Source: Sphingobium sp. V4 (GTDB lineage: Bacteria > Pseudomonadota > Alphaproteobacteria > Sphingomonadales > Sphingomonadaceae). Taken from it: a DNA stretch of 64,000 nucleotides. The notes beneath the pieces are model-generated. The model was not told where the DNA came from. It searched no databases and saw only the letters and a program-made list of their open reading frames with translations. Position 1 is the first letter of the stretch. Each line of letters starts with the position of its first letter. The stretch is taken from contig NZ_CP081001.1 in the NCBI RefSeq assembly GCF_029590555.1, forward strand, positions 1,798,001-1,862,000, read 5' to 3'. The position numbers and the translations under genes are program-made. Below are positions 9,830 through 18,766 of the stretch, one piece after another.

Positions 9830-11584
9830 TCAGCGCGCCCTTTCCGCGACGACCCAGGCGTCGATCTGGCTTTCCAGAACGGTGAGCGGGACCGCCCCCT
9901 GCGCCAGGACTGCATCGTGGAAACGACGCAGGTCGAACTTCGTCCCCAACGCCTCCTCAGCCCTTTTTCGCAACTCGCGAATCCTGATCTCGCCCAGCTT
10001 GTAGCCCAGCGCCTGCCCCGGCCAGCTGATGTAGCGATTGACCTCCGCATCGATGTTGGCGTCCGAAAGGGCGCTGTTGGCCTTCATGAAGGCGACTGCC
10101 CTGCCCTTGTCCCAGCCCTTGGCGTGGATACCGGTATCGACCACCAGCCGGCAGGCCCGCCACATCTCGTAAGACAGGCGGCCCATCATCTTTTCGGGCG
10201 TGTCATAGAGGCCCATCTCTTCGCCCAGATATTCGGTATAGAGCGCCCAGCCCTCCACATAGGCGGTGAAGCCGGCAAGATATTTGCGGAAGGGCGGCAG
10301 CGGCAATTCCTGCTGGAGGGCGATCTGGTTGTGATGACCCGGCACGGCCTCATGCGCGGTAAGTGCGGGCAATTCCCAATAGGGACGCTGGTCCAGTTTC
10401 GACGTGTTGACCCAATAGGTGCCGGATATCCCTGCTTCCGGCGCACCCGGGCCGTAATAGGCGGTCGTGGTCCCTTCGGCCTCGGCGGCGGGAATGGGCT
10501 TCAGCCCGTAGGGCAGGCGCGGAAGGGTCGCAAAATAGCGGGGCAGCAGCCCGTCAATCACCTTCGCCTGGCGCGCTGCGACGCGCAACAGTTGCTCGGG
10601 TGTTTTCGCATAATAGGATGGATCGGTGCGCAGATGCTGGATATAGGCGGCGCGGCTGGGATAGCCGGCCCTGCTTGCGATCTCGTCCATACGCTTGCCG
10701 ATGCGCGCGACCTCGTCCAGGCCGATTGCATGGATCTGGTCGGGCGTCAGGTCAGTGGTCGTGTGCGCCCTCACGCGGCTGGCATACCAGGCCGCCCCGC
10801 CAGGTAGCGACGATGCGCTGTCGCTCTTGCGGCAGCGGGGCAGATAGTCCTTCACGAACAGATCGTGCCATTCGCGATATTCGGGCATCAGCACGTCTCG
10901 GATCAGCGTGACGGCGCGGGTCTGCATCGCGCTCCAGTCGGCATCGCTGATGTCGCGCGGCCGGGGCCGTTTGAACGGCTCGTAGAAGCGCGTCTCCTCT
11001 GGCTTGCCGTCGACGATGCCGCTGATGGTTTTCGCGTAATTTTGCAGCACCGAACAGGGCTGGACATAGCCGCCCCTGATCGCCTGCCGCGTGATGGCGA
11101 GCGCGTCGCCATTCTGCTTCGGGTAAAGGGCCAGGCGCTTCAGATAGCTGTCATAATCGGCGCGATTGTAGAAAGGCAGGCCGTCAGCCATGCCCGAAAA
11201 GCCCTGATGCCAGCCATAATAGGTCGTGAACAGCATCAGCCGTTCAGCAGGATGCCGGTCGCCGTCAATGTCGTCGCGCAGCATCCACAGCAGCACGTCC
11301 CGATTGACGCGGTCAGTCGCGTCCAGCCCTTGCGCCGGTATCGCCTCCAGCCGCGTGACAAAGCCCCGCTCCGCGCTGATGTGCGCGTCGCGCGCGGCGA
11401 GCGACATATCGTAGATGCGGTCGTCATAGTCGCGCACACCGCGCGCCGTCGCCTCGACCGGATGGGTGGACAGATACCAGGCCCAATGGTCATCGATGAC
11501 TTTGGTCAGTTGATCGTGCGGCGTTTGTGCGTTTGTCACCACCGGCGACGCGACAGCGATCAGGAAAGACAGAATCTTGCGCAT
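9830..11584 (-). CDS. exported DUF885 protein (probable metallopeptidase-like)
   Basis: The protein is 584 residues and begins with a Sec signal peptide (MRKILSFLIAVASPVVTNAQ, cleavage after about residue 20), so it is periplasmic or extracellular. The body is a single DUF885 domain with the diagnostic HEAVPGHHNQ motif, a variant HExxxGH zinc site, followed by ALYTEYLGEEMGLY. DUF885 members are abundant in sphingomonads and are believed to be zinc-dependent peptidases, but the substrate is not established. It stands alone between acnB and a stress-controlled small-gene pair. The 165 bases to acnB hold no gene I can support. Confidence 0.88.
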   Translation of the reverse strand: MRKILSFLIAVASPVVTNAQTPHDQLTKVIDDHWAWYLSTHPVEATARGVRDYDDRIYDMSLAARDAHISAERGFVTRLEAIPAQGLDATDRVNRDVLLWMLRDDIDGDRHPAERLMLFTTYYGWHQGFSGMADGLPFYNRADYDSYLKRLALYPKQNGDALAITRQAIRGGYVQPCSVLQNYAKTISGIVDGKPEETRFYEPFKRPRPRDISDADWSAMQTRAVTLIRDVLMPEYREWHDLFVKDYLPRCRKSDSASSLPGGAAWYASRVRAHTTTDLTPDQIHAIGLDEVARIGKRMDEIASRAGYPSRAAYIQHLRTDPSYYAKTPEQLLRVAARQAKVIDGLLPRYFATLPRLPYGLKPIPAAEAEGTTTAYYGPGAPEAGISGTYWVNTSKLDQRPYWELPALTAHEAVPGHHNQIALQQELPLPPFRKYLAGFTAYVEGWALYTEYLGEEMGLYDTPEKMMGRLSYEMWRACRLVVDTGIHAKGWDKGRAVAFMKANSALSDANIDAEVNRYISWPGQALGYKLGEIRIRELRKRAEEALGTKFDLRRFHDAVLAQGAVPLTVLESQIDAWVVAERAR

Positions 11585-11626
11585 GGGCGCAATAGATCGC
11601 TCGCAACAGGGCGTTTGGCAAGAGGG

Positions 11627-11830
11627 TCAAGCCGCCGCCACGCCCTCCGCCTCGACAATGCCGTCACCAGCGTAGAAGCCGCGCACCCGAACCCGCTTTT
11701 CCACATGGTCGACCGGCACGCGCAGGAGAACGAGGCGATAGCTGCCGCCCAGATCGCGTTGAAGCAGGAAGCCCGCCTCGTCGCGCAACAACCTGCCGGT
11801 CTCGTCCACTCCGGCGCCGATCTCCATCAT
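11627..11830 (-). CDS. small DUF5818-like protein
   Basis: The protein is 67 residues and starts with two adjacent ATG codons (11830 and 11827). It lies five bases after the DUF1328 gene, so it is probably translated from the same mRNA. The sequence (ETGRLLRDEAGFLLQRD, then VDHVEKRVRVRGF) resembles the small beta-rich DUF5818 proteins common in sphingomonads. I recognise the pattern from memory, not from a search. It has no signal peptide or membrane segment, and its function is unknown. The EcfG-type promoter upstream of DUF1328 suggests stress induction. Confidence 0.6.
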   Translation of the reverse strand: MMEIGAGVDETGRLLRDEAGFLLQRDLGGSYRLVLLRVPVDHVEKRVRVRGFYAGDGIVEAEGVAAA

Positions 11831-11835
11831 GATGG

Positions 11836-12021
11836 TCAGTCTATCGCGTCCTTGATGCCCTTGCCAGCCAGGATTCCCAGGACGAGGAACAGAACAAACA
11901 TGGCAATCGCAATGAAGAATAGAATCTTGGCGATGCCGACGAAGGCGCCCGCCGCGCCGCCGAAGCCAAGCAGCGCCAGCACGGCGGCGATGACGAGGGA
12001 GATGATCGCGAGCTTGATCAC
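11836..12021 (-). CDS. DUF1328 small membrane protein (YtjA-like)
   Basis: I place the start at GTG 12021, because AAGGA lies seven bases before it. The longer frame to 12171 would overlap the next gene and bury the promoter. The 61-residue product has two hydrophobic helices (about 3-22 and 30-52) around the signature [21 protein letters not shown], which is the DUF1328 pattern. Members are tiny inner-membrane proteins of unknown function and are often stress-induced. A near-consensus EcfG promoter lies 37-62 bases upstream, which ties it to the general stress locus near 50 kb. Confidence 0.85.
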   Translation of the reverse strand: MIKLAIISLVIAAVLALLGFGGAAGAFVGIAKILFFIAIAMFVLFLVLGILAGKGIKDAID

Positions 12022-12057
12022 AGAATTATCCTTCCGATGGGAATGCAATGCCTTCCC

Positions 12058-12083
12058 AACGGCCGGCGGGGGAGGCATGTTCC
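12058..12083 (-). promoter_or_regulatory. EcfG-type (general stress) promoter of the DUF1328-DUF5818 pair
   Basis: On the minus strand the sequence reads GGAAC, 17 bases, CGTT. This matches the alphaproteobacterial EcfG consensus GGAAC-N16/17-CGTT exactly. It lies directly upstream of the GTG start of the DUF1328 gene, with room for a short leader. Confidence 0.8.
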
Positions 12084-12097
12084 CGCCCCCGAACGGA

Positions 12098-13096
12098 TCA
12101 GACCCAGCCTTCGAGCACCTGGTTGGGTGGGCGATGGCCGTCGACCCAGGTGCGGATATTGGCGATGACACGCGCGCCGGTGGCGTCCCGGCCCTCGAAG
12201 GTGGCCGACCCCATGTGCGGCAGGAGGGTGACGTTGGAAAGCGCCAGCAACCGCGGGTTCACCGCCGGCTCATGGGTATAGACATCGAACCCCGCTCCGG
12301 CGATCCGGCCTTCTTCCAGAGCGACGATGAGCGCGTCCTCGTCCGTCACCTCGGCGCGCGAGGTGTTGATGATATAGGCGTCCGCGCCCAGCAGCGCGAT
12401 GCGCCGCGCGTCGATCATGCCCCGGCTGTCGGCGTTGAGCGGACAATGAATGGACAGGATGTCACTGCTGGCCAGCAGCATGTCGAGTTCGCCATGCCAT
12501 ACCGCCTCCAGTTCCTGCTCCACCTCGAAGGGCAGCCGGTGCCGGTTGTGATAGGCGATGGACAGGCCGAAGGCGCGGGCGCGACGGGCGACGGCGCGAC
12601 CGATGCGGCCCATGCCGATGATCCCCAGCTTCTTGCCGCCGATCCGATGGCCGAGCATCCCCGAAGGACTCCAGCCGCGCCATTCACCGGTACGCACCAG
12701 CTTCTCGCCTTCCGCCAGCCGACGCGGGACGGACAGGATGAGCGCCATGGTCATGTCGGCAGTGTCCTCGGTCAGGACGCCCGGCGTGTTGGTGACGATA
12801 ACGCCCTTCCGGCGCGCGGCGGCGAGGTCGATATGGTCGACGCCGCTGCCGAAGCTGGCGATCAGTTGCAACCGGTCGGGCGCGCCCTCGATCAGCGAAG
12901 CATCGATCTGGTCGCTGATGGTGGGCACCAGAACGTCGCACTGGGCCATGGCGCGGGCCAGTTCGGTGCGGCTCAGCGCCACATCGCCGACATTGAAGCT
13001 GGCGTCGAACAGTTCGGCCATGCGCGCCTCCACATTGGGAGGCAGGCGGCGCGTGACGATGACGCGCGGCTTGGCGGGGCGCGGTTTTCTGGCCAT
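12098..13096 (-). CDS. D-2-hydroxyacid dehydrogenase (glyoxylate/hydroxypyruvate reductase-like)
   Basis: The protein is 332 residues in the D-isomer 2-hydroxyacid dehydrogenase family. The Rossmann motif is [13 protein letters not shown]. The catalytic Arg lies in NTSRAEV, the Glu in [12 protein letters not shown] and the His in [12 protein letters not shown]. It reduces a 2-oxoacid, most plausibly glyoxylate or hydroxypyruvate, with NAD(P)H in the cytoplasm. The C-terminus ([16 protein letters not shown]) is typical of the GyaR/GhrB group. The EcfG promoter of the DUF1328 gene begins just past its coding frame on the same strand, so this gene could read through into that pair. Confidence 0.9.
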   Translation of the reverse strand: MARKPRPAKPRVIVTRRLPPNVEARMAELFDASFNVGDVALSRTELARAMAQCDVLVPTISDQIDASLIEGAPDRLQLIASFGSGVDHIDLAAARRKGVIVTNTPGVLTEDTADMTMALILSVPRRLAEGEKLVRTGEWRGWSPSGMLGHRIGGKKLGIIGMGRIGRAVARRARAFGLSIAYHNRHRLPFEVEQELEAVWHGELDMLLASSDILSIHCPLNADSRGMIDARRIALLGADAYIINTSRAEVTDEDALIVALEEGRIAGAGFDVYTHEPAVNPRLLALSNVTLLPHMGSATFEGRDATGARVIANIRTWVDGHRPPNQVLEGWV

Positions 13097-13226
13097 GGAC
13101 TAGGCCGCTATTCCCCGTCGCGGCGCGGGTCAAGCGGATATGGCGGGCCAGGCCATCGAAACACTGTCCCAGCGACGCGCAACAGGTTATGGGATGGCCA
13201 TGGGTGACATGGGCAATGGATTTGGG

Positions 13227-13697
13227 ATGAAGCGTTTGTGTTTGGGTGCGGGCGCTGCGGCGGCGCTGGCCGCGGCTGGCGCGACCCTTGCGGCCCCGGC
13301 CAAGCCGGTGCCTTACTGGGCCTCTCTGTCCCAGGACGAAGCGCGGATGCGCGTGGGCCCGAGCCTGGATTACCCGTCCAACTGGGTCTATCGCCGCCGG
13401 GATTTGCCGGTGAAGGTGGTGCAGGTACTGGGCCTGTGGCGCAAGGTCGAAGACCCCGATGGCGCGCAGGGATGGATGCATGTCCGGCTGCTGAGCGACA
13501 CGCCCACCGCGATTGTGCGAGCGGAGACGGCGCCTCTGCATGCCTCCCCCAGCGACGGCGCGCCGGCCCTGTTTCGCGCGGAGCGAGGCGTGGTCGGGCG
13601 GCTGTCCGATTGCTCGGCTGGCTGGTGCACCTTCGACGTGCATGGCCAGCGCGGCTATGTGAAGGCGGCCGATATCTGGGGCGCGACCGACAAATAG
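13227..13697 (+). CDS. exported bacterial SH3-domain protein
   Basis: The start is set at MKRLCLGAGAAAALAAA (ATG 13227), which gives a clean Sec signal peptide. ATGs at 13194, 13197 and 13206 would put a hydrophilic leader before it. The 156-residue precursor carries two SH3_4-like (DUF1058) modules. The first spans MRVGPSLDYPSNWVYRRRDLPVKV to the Trp-rich GWMHVRLLS, and the second runs from IVRAETAPLHASP to VKAADIWG. Such proteins sit in the periplasm and probably bind peptidoglycan or peptides. It is divergent from the hydroxyacid dehydrogenase and converges on piuC. No specific partner is indicated. Confidence 0.82.
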   Translation: MKRLCLGAGAAAALAAAGATLAAPAKPVPYWASLSQDEARMRVGPSLDYPSNWVYRRRDLPVKVVQVLGLWRKVEDPDGAQGWMHVRLLSDTPTAIVRAETAPLHASPSDGAPALFRAERGVVGRLSDCSAGWCTFDVHGQRGYVKAADIWGATDK

Positions 13698-13733
13698 ACA
13701 CGGCGGCCCGCAACGCTCCCCGTGATGCAGGGA

Positions 13734-14417
13734 TCAGGCGTCGGCCCAGCGCCGCAGCAGATTGTGATAGACGCCGGTCAGGCGGATTACCTCGTCATGG
13801 TCCTGGCCCATCGCGGCCGCCACGCCCTGCACGCTGCGGTCTAGGTCGAACAGCATCTGTCGCGCGCCATCGTCGCGGATCATCGACTGGAGCCAGAAGA
13901 AGCTCGCCACGCGCCGCCCGCGCGTCACCGGCTCGACCCGGTGCAGCGAGGAAGAGGGATAGAGCACCGCATGGCCGGCGGGCAGCTTCACCTGCTGCAC
14001 GCCGAAATTCGTCTCGATCGTCAGTTCCCCGCCATCATAGGCGTCCGGCGCCTCCAGAAACACGGTGATCGACAGGTCGGATCGCACGCGAAAGCCGGTG
14101 CCCACCTGAATGCGTACCGCATTGTCGACATGAACGCCGAACGCCTGCCCGCCGGCATAGCTGTTGAACAGGGGCGGAAAGATTTTGAGCGGCAGCGCGG
14201 CGGCGATAAAAAGCGGAGAGCGTCCCAGCGCATCGAGGATCATCTGCCCTGCCCGCTTCGCCGCGTCGCATTCTTCGGGCAATTGCAGGTTGCGCTTGGC
14301 GAGCGCGGACTGGTGCCCAGACGTGACATTGCCGTCCACCCAGTCGGCGGCATCGATGATGGCGCGGATGTCGGCGACACCCTGGGCGTCGATCAGATCG
14401 GGTATGGCAATCAGCAT
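13734..14417 (-). CDS. piuC: PiuC-type Fe(II)/2-oxoglutarate dioxygenase (PKHD-type hydroxylase)
   Basis: The start is set at [12 protein letters not shown] (ATG 14417), giving 227 residues, the usual PKHD-hydroxylase size. The longer frame to 14606 only runs back through tonB. The double-stranded beta-helix has the iron triad HVDNA (His-x-Asp) and [10 protein letters not shown] (distal His), with the 2-oxoglutarate Arg in RRVASFFW. Homologues (PiuC/YbiX) lie beside Fiu/PiuA siderophore receptors and are thought to act in siderophore handling, with no proven substrate. It is the last gene of the receptor-TonB-piuC group, 16 bases after tonB. Confidence 0.9.
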   Translation of the reverse strand: MLIAIPDLIDAQGVADIRAIIDAADWVDGNVTSGHQSALAKRNLQLPEECDAAKRAGQMILDALGRSPLFIAAALPLKIFPPLFNSYAGGQAFGVHVDNAVRIQVGTGFRVRSDLSITVFLEAPDAYDGGELTIETNFGVQQVKLPAGHAVLYPSSSLHRVEPVTRGRRVASFFWLQSMIRDDGARQMLFDLDRSVQGVAAAMGQDHDEVIRLTGVYHNLLRRWADA

Positions 14418-14433
14418 GGCAAAGGCATGTCCG

Positions 14434-15204
14434 TCAGGCGGCGTCGGTCCGCAGGATGAAGGGGATTTCGACCACGCCCTTGACCCGCACCGGCTGGCCG
14501 CTGCGCAGGATCGGTTTCCAGCGCCAGTTCTTGACCGCGTCGCGCGCAGCATTGTCGAGCCGCGAAAAGCCGCTGCTCTGCGACACGCTGATACTCTCGA
14601 CGGCACCGTCCAGCCCCAGGATTAGCGTTAGCACGACCGTGCCCTGCTCGCGCTTGCGCCGGCTTTCGACCGGATAGCGGGGCGGCTTGCCCGCCACCAT
14701 CTGGGCGCCGAGGTCGCCGGCCTGGACGATGCCGGGCGCAACCGGTGGCGCGACGGGCGCCGGCGGACCTGGCACGGAGACGGCGACCGGCACAGCTGCC
14801 GGTACCGGAACTGGATCAGGCGTAGTCTGTACGGGCACGGGCGGTGCGGGCGTCTGCACGATCGGCGGAGGCGCAACGACCTGCGGCGTGGAGGGCGGCG
14901 GTGGCGGGGCCTGCGCGGCCGGGGGCGGAGGCGGCGGCGGGCTGAGATTGACCACCGTCAGCTTGGCTTCCTCCACGCGTTGCACATGATTACGCACCTG
15001 GACCAGCGCGCCGATCGCCACCGCGTGGAGCATCAATATGGCTGCAATGGCGGGCAGATTGGGACGGGACCGGGCGCGATAACGTCCCACCGGCGGGGGC
15101 GCTGCCGGCTGCACCAGCGATACCGACGGAGCGGAAACCGGATCGAGCGCCGGTTCCGTCGTGGCCATCTGGTCGTCGATCGGCTGGCTTGCGGCTTGCA
15201 GCAT
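14434..15204 (-). CDS. tonB: TonB-type energy transducer
   Basis: The protein is 256 residues with ATG 15204 and a strong AGGGAGG site seven bases upstream. It has a cytoplasmic N-terminus, one membrane anchor at about 50-70 ([19 protein letters not shown]), a long proline-rich periplasmic spacer from about 88 to 165, and a C-terminal TonB domain with [16 protein letters not shown] and a terminal IPFILR. It transmits proton motive force to outer-membrane receptors. It lies between the siderophore receptor and piuC, which suggests it serves that receptor. No exbB/exbD is in the window. A Fur-like element lies about 40 bases upstream. Confidence 0.92.
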   Translation of the reverse strand: MLQAASQPIDDQMATTEPALDPVSAPSVSLVQPAAPPPVGRYRARSRPNLPAIAAILMLHAVAIGALVQVRNHVQRVEEAKLTVVNLSPPPPPPPAAQAPPPPPSTPQVVAPPPIVQTPAPPVPVQTTPDPVPVPAAVPVAVSVPGPPAPVAPPVAPGIVQAGDLGAQMVAGKPPRYPVESRRKREQGTVVLTLILGLDGAVESISVSQSSGFSRLDNAARDAVKNWRWKPILRSGQPVRVKGVVEIPFILRTDAA

Positions 15205-15240
15205 GGAAGCGCCTCCCTTTCCGCGCCCATAACGCGAAGC

Positions 15241-15259
15241 CTAATGCGAATCAATTGCG
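15241..15259 (-). promoter_or_regulatory. Fur-like box upstream of tonB
   Basis: CTAATGCGAATCAATTGC contains the same 11-mer CTAATGCGAAT found upstream of the siderophore receptor (17735). It aligns with the 19-base Fur consensus GATAATGATAATCATTATC at about two thirds of positions, counted by eye. It sits 37-55 bases upstream of the tonB start codon. Confidence 0.5.
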
Positions 15260-15345
15260 CCTTGTCAAAATGGCAAGGTTCGGACGGGCGGCGACCCGAG
15301 GAGGGATGGCCATCGGCCAAGGAGTGTATCGCCGCCCGCCCGTCA

Positions 15346-15368
15346 CCCCGGCCGGGACGAGGCCGGGG
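15346..15368 (-). terminator. GC hairpin after the siderophore receptor gene
   Basis: A perfect eight-base stem (CCCCGGCC / GGCCGGGG) with a seven-base loop starts 15 bases past the receptor stop codon. A second, longer-range pair (CGGGCGGCGA at 15285 and TCGCCGCCCG at 15329) follows. There is no T-run, so termination may be partial, with tonB having its own promoter. Confidence 0.5.
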
Positions 15369-15383
15369 AGATGGTTTCAGTCG

Positions 15384-17669
15384 TTACAGCTTGTAACCCA
15401 GCGTCAGCACCCAGGACCGCCCCTCTCCCGGATTGGCCCAGCCATTATTGCGAATGCTGGTATAATATTTCTCGTTGGTGAAGTTCTGGACGTTGAGCTG
15501 GGCGCTGAACCTGTCCGTGACCGGATAGGACAGCATCGCCCGGTGGACGAGATAGTCATCCGCCTTGTACATCGTCGCGCCGGTCACGTTGGTCAGGTAC
15601 CAGCTACCCTGATAGGTCAGACCATAGCCCAGTTCCAGGCCAAAGGGCAGCTTGTAGGTGGTGAAGAGGCTGCCCGAATGTTTCGGGTTGTTGGTCATCG
15701 GATTGCCCGCCTGGGTGTCGATCACGCCCTGCGACTTCTGATAGTCCGAAATGCTCTGGATCACCTTGGTATCCAGATAAGTGTAGTTGGCGAAGATCGT
15801 CCAGGCATCGCTGATATTCCCCGTCGCGCCGAGGGACACACCATCCACCCGATTGCGACCGTCATTGACCGGCAGGGCGCCGATCAACGGATCGTTGCTG
15901 GCGACGCGGTAGTTGGTGCGTTCGTTACGGAAGAGAGCCGCCGTCAGTTGCAGCTTCGCGTCAAACAGGTCGATCTTGCCGCCAATCTCATAATTGACGG
16001 CCTGTTCGGGCTTTGCCTCACAGGCGTTGTTGACGCCGCCGGTCCCTGTGATCAGCAGGCCGCAGCCCGAGCGGACGGTCGTCGCGGTCGGGGTCTTGCT
16101 GTTGCCATAGGCGATGTAGAGGCTGGCATTCTCCACAGGCTTGTAAACGAGGCCGATGCGGTAGGAGAAGAGATTGTCGGTCGCGTTCTGCTGCGCCCCG
16201 GTGGTGTAGGCGCCGCCTGCCGCGGGCGTGGCAATCGTGTCGGCACGGAAACGGGCGCGATTATGCTCCCAGCGCACGCCGCCGTTGATCTCGATCTTCT
16301 CGACGATCTTGACCGCCGCGAAGGCATAGGCCGCGATGTTGAACAGGTCGCCGTCCTGATGGGCGGTGCGGGTCGGGTTGACCGGGCCGGCATAGTCGGT
16401 CGGCACGCCGATGATGATCGGCGTCATGGTCGGCGTCGTGCCATCGGCATTGCGCTGCACATTGCCGCTGTCGAGGAGATAATCCTCCTGCAACATCGAG
16501 GTACCCAGCACCAGCGAATGGCCACCGGGGATGGAAAATGTCAGGTCCAGTTGGTTGTAGAGCGTCTGGTTCTCGGAATTGCGGAACGTGCCGCGCGGAC
16601 CGCCGGGCAGGTAGATGCCGGGGGTGGAGCAGGATGCGCCAGCCTGGGTCCGGCCGTTCGACAGGCAGTAGGTACCGCCCTGGGGCGGATTGACGACCAG
16701 ATTTTGTTCGACCCGCTGCCAGCGCGACAGGTTGCGGATCGACAGAAGGTCGCTGAACTTGTGGTCGAAGATCGCCGTTGCCTGGTCGATCGTCTGATCC
16801 TGCCGGTCCATGTTCGCATAGCCCAGATAGGCGCTGTAGGGCACGCCGGGCAGCGCACCGTCATAGACGCCATTCTTGTAATAGGGCACGCCGTAGAGCG
16901 GCGTATTCTTGTCCTCCTGATGCGTGTAGAGCAGTGTCAGCGAAGTCGGGCCGTCTACGCCGAACTTGACCGAGGGGGCCACGCCCCAGCGCTCATAGCG
17001 ATCCACCTGACGGGCCGGCACGTCATTTTCATGATACATGGCGTTGAGCCGTACCGCGACGAAGTCCGACACCCGTACATTGCTGTCGATGGTCGCACGA
17101 TAATAGTCGGACGTGCCGACGCCCGCCTGCACCAGCGTCTCATCATAGCCCTTGGGTCGCTTGGTGACGATGTTGATGCTGCCGCCGATCGAACCGGAAC
17201 CGCCGTAAACGGAGTTGGCCCCGTTGGTGACCTCGATCTGCTCGACATTGAACGGGTCGGTACGGCTATATTGCGCGCTGTCGCGCACGCCATCGATGCT
17301 GATGTCGGTATTGGCGCTCTGGCCGCGCAGATTGATGCTGTCGCCATAGCCGCCGCCACCTTCGCCCGCGCCGAAGGTGATGCCCGGAATGGTGGACAGC
17401 ACGTCGCGCAGGGTGAGAAGATTTTGCTTTTGGATGGTCTGGTTGCCGATCACCGTGATGGTCTGCGGCATGTCCAGCAGCGGGCGCACATATTTGGGCG
17501 ATTCCGGCTTTTCCACCTTCACTTCGGATTCGTCGATCGCGGTGTCGGTCACGGTCATGCCGCCCAGCTTGGGCCCCCGATCGGCCTCTTGGGCATGACC
17601 GGCTGCGGCGAAGGCCAGCGCACCGACGCAGCCGAGCGCCAGAAATGATGTCGATGCAGTCTTATTCAT
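15384..17669 (-). CDS. TonB-dependent siderophore receptor (Fiu/catecholate type)
   Basis: The start is set at MNKTASTSFLALG (ATG 17669), eight bases after GGGGGAG. The frame to 17732 would run through the Fur boxes. The 761-residue precursor has a signal peptide ending AAAGHAQ, then a plug domain (MPQTITVIGNQTIQKQN, LRDVLSTIPGITFGAGEGG, LRGQSANTDISIDGVRD) with no N-terminal signalling domain. The 22-strand barrel ends in the expected aromatic SWVLTLGYKL. The Gly-rich GAGEGG plug and the downstream piuC are typical of Fiu/PiuA catecholate receptors. Two Fur-like boxes upstream suggest iron repression. The exact siderophore is unknown. Confidence 0.93.
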   Translation of the reverse strand: MNKTASTSFLALGCVGALAFAAAGHAQEADRGPKLGGMTVTDTAIDESEVKVEKPESPKYVRPLLDMPQTITVIGNQTIQKQNLLTLRDVLSTIPGITFGAGEGGGGYGDSINLRGQSANTDISIDGVRDSAQYSRTDPFNVEQIEVTNGANSVYGGSGSIGGSINIVTKRPKGYDETLVQAGVGTSDYYRATIDSNVRVSDFVAVRLNAMYHENDVPARQVDRYERWGVAPSVKFGVDGPTSLTLLYTHQEDKNTPLYGVPYYKNGVYDGALPGVPYSAYLGYANMDRQDQTIDQATAIFDHKFSDLLSIRNLSRWQRVEQNLVVNPPQGGTYCLSNGRTQAGASCSTPGIYLPGGPRGTFRNSENQTLYNQLDLTFSIPGGHSLVLGTSMLQEDYLLDSGNVQRNADGTTPTMTPIIIGVPTDYAGPVNPTRTAHQDGDLFNIAAYAFAAVKIVEKIEINGGVRWEHNRARFRADTIATPAAGGAYTTGAQQNATDNLFSYRIGLVYKPVENASLYIAYGNSKTPTATTVRSGCGLLITGTGGVNNACEAKPEQAVNYEIGGKIDLFDAKLQLTAALFRNERTNYRVASNDPLIGALPVNDGRNRVDGVSLGATGNISDAWTIFANYTYLDTKVIQSISDYQKSQGVIDTQAGNPMTNNPKHSGSLFTTYKLPFGLELGYGLTYQGSWYLTNVTGATMYKADDYLVHRAMLSYPVTDRFSAQLNVQNFTNEKYYTSIRNNGWANPGEGRSWVLTLGYKL

Positions 17670-17706
17670 GGAGCGGACTCCCCCTCTGTTTTGATTGGGG
17701 CGCCTG

Positions 17707-17755
17707 CTATTGCGAATCGTTCTTATAGTCAACGCTAATGCGAATAATTCTTATA
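17707..17755 (-). promoter_or_regulatory. tandem Fur-like boxes upstream of the siderophore receptor
   Basis: Two copies of TGCGAATNNTTCTTATA occur at 17711-17727 and 17739-17755, 28 bases apart. Each matches the Fur core TGAGAATNATTCTCA at most positions, for example TGCGAATAATTCTTA. The second overlaps the stop codon of the RHH gene. They lie 42-86 bases upstream of the receptor start, as expected for an iron-regulated promoter. Confidence 0.7.
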
Positions 17756-18023
17756 ATTGTGATGGAAGCCCATGATCGAAAAGCCAGCATCGGATCGCGC
17801 TCGCCAGGTTCGGCGCCGGGTCAGCCGCCAAACGCGCGACGTCGATGCGCGCGATCAGGGCGTTGACCGGCACTTGCTCGTGGGCGGCGACGCGGCGCAG
17901 CGCATCCCAGAAAATCGGTTCAAGGCTGATCGCCGTCTGATGACCGGCGATGGTGACGCTCCGCTTCACCGGCGGAGCGAAGGGCGGCCCGGAGGATCGC
18001 ACAGGACCGCCCTGTTGCATCAA
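17751..18023 (-). CDS. ribbon-helix-helix domain protein (RHH_4-like)
   Basis: The protein is 90 residues. Its start overlaps the phbB stop by four bases (ATGA), so the two are translationally coupled. The sequence KRSVTIAGHQTAISLEPIFWDALRRVA followed by VNALIARIDVARL matches the arc-like RHH_4 family of alphaproteobacteria: one beta-strand, then two helices. These are small DNA-binding or aryl-sulfate-transferase-associated proteins of unclear role, and no toxin gene is next to it. Linkage to phbB could reflect PHB-related control, but that is inference. Confidence 0.78.
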   Translation of the reverse strand: MMQQGGPVRSSGPPFAPPVKRSVTIAGHQTAISLEPIFWDALRRVAAHEQVPVNALIARIDVARLAADPAPNLASAIRCWLFDHGLPSQL

Positions 18024-18742
18024 TACATATGCTGGCCGCCGTTGATCGACAGCGTGCTCCCGGTCACGAAGCCGCCATCCTCGCTACAGAAGAAAGCGAC
18101 GCCTCGGGCGATTTCATGGGCCTGGCCGAGGCGGCCGACCGGGATCTTGGCGACGATCTTTTCCAGTACCGGGGCTGGCACCGCCGCGACCATGTCGGTG
18201 TCGATGTAGCCGGGCGCGATGGCGTTGACGGTCACGCCATATTTCGCGCCCTCCTGCGCCAGCGCCTTGGTGAAGCCGTGAATGCCCGACTTGGCGGCGG
18301 CATAGTTGACCTGACCATATTGGCCAGCCTGTCCGTTGATCGAGCCGATATTGACGATCCGGCCCCAGCCGCGCTCCCGCATTCCGCCGAAGGTCGCCTT
18401 CGCCATGTTGAAGCAGCCGCCCAGGTTGATCCGCATCACTTCGTTCCAGTCGTCGAAGCTCATCTTGGCGAGCACGCCATCGCGGGTGATGCCGGCATTG
18501 TTGACGACAATGTCGACCGGGCCGAGCGCTTCGGCAACCTGTGCGCAGCCGTCGAGGCAGGCCTGATGATCGCCGACATCCCATTTGAAGGACGCGATCC
18601 CGGTCGCGTCGGTGAAGGCCTTGGCCTTTTCCTCATTGCCGCCATAGTTGGCAGCGACCTTATACCCCAGATCCTTGAGCGCCAGGCTGATCGCCTCGCC
18701 GATGCCCCGCGTTCCGCCCGTCACGATCGCCACTCTCGACAT
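18020..18742 (-). CDS. phbB: acetoacetyl-CoA reductase (SDR family)
   Basis: The start is set at MSRVAIVTGG (ATG 18742), preceded five bases upstream by GAGGAGG; the frame to 18760 adds only six residues. The 240 residues are the usual PhbB length. Features are TGGTRGIGEA (NADP(H) glycine motif), NNAGITRDG, the catalytic Ser in IVNIGSINGQ, Tyr and Lys in YAAAKSG, and the terminal STLSINGGQHMY typical of PhbB. It reduces acetoacetyl-CoA to (R)-3-hydroxybutyryl-CoA for polyhydroxybutyrate synthesis. phbA and phbC are not in the window. It follows hemH by 24 bases in a minus-strand run. Confidence 0.93.
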   Translation of the reverse strand: MSRVAIVTGGTRGIGEAISLALKDLGYKVAANYGGNEEKAKAFTDATGIASFKWDVGDHQACLDGCAQVAEALGPVDIVVNNAGITRDGVLAKMSFDDWNEVMRINLGGCFNMAKATFGGMRERGWGRIVNIGSINGQAGQYGQVNYAAAKSGIHGFTKALAQEGAKYGVTVNAIAPGYIDTDMVAAVPAPVLEKIVAKIPVGRLGQAHEIARGVAFFCSEDGGFVTGSTLSINGGQHMY

Positions 18743-18766
18743 ATTGGCCTCCTCTTCCAACCGGGG

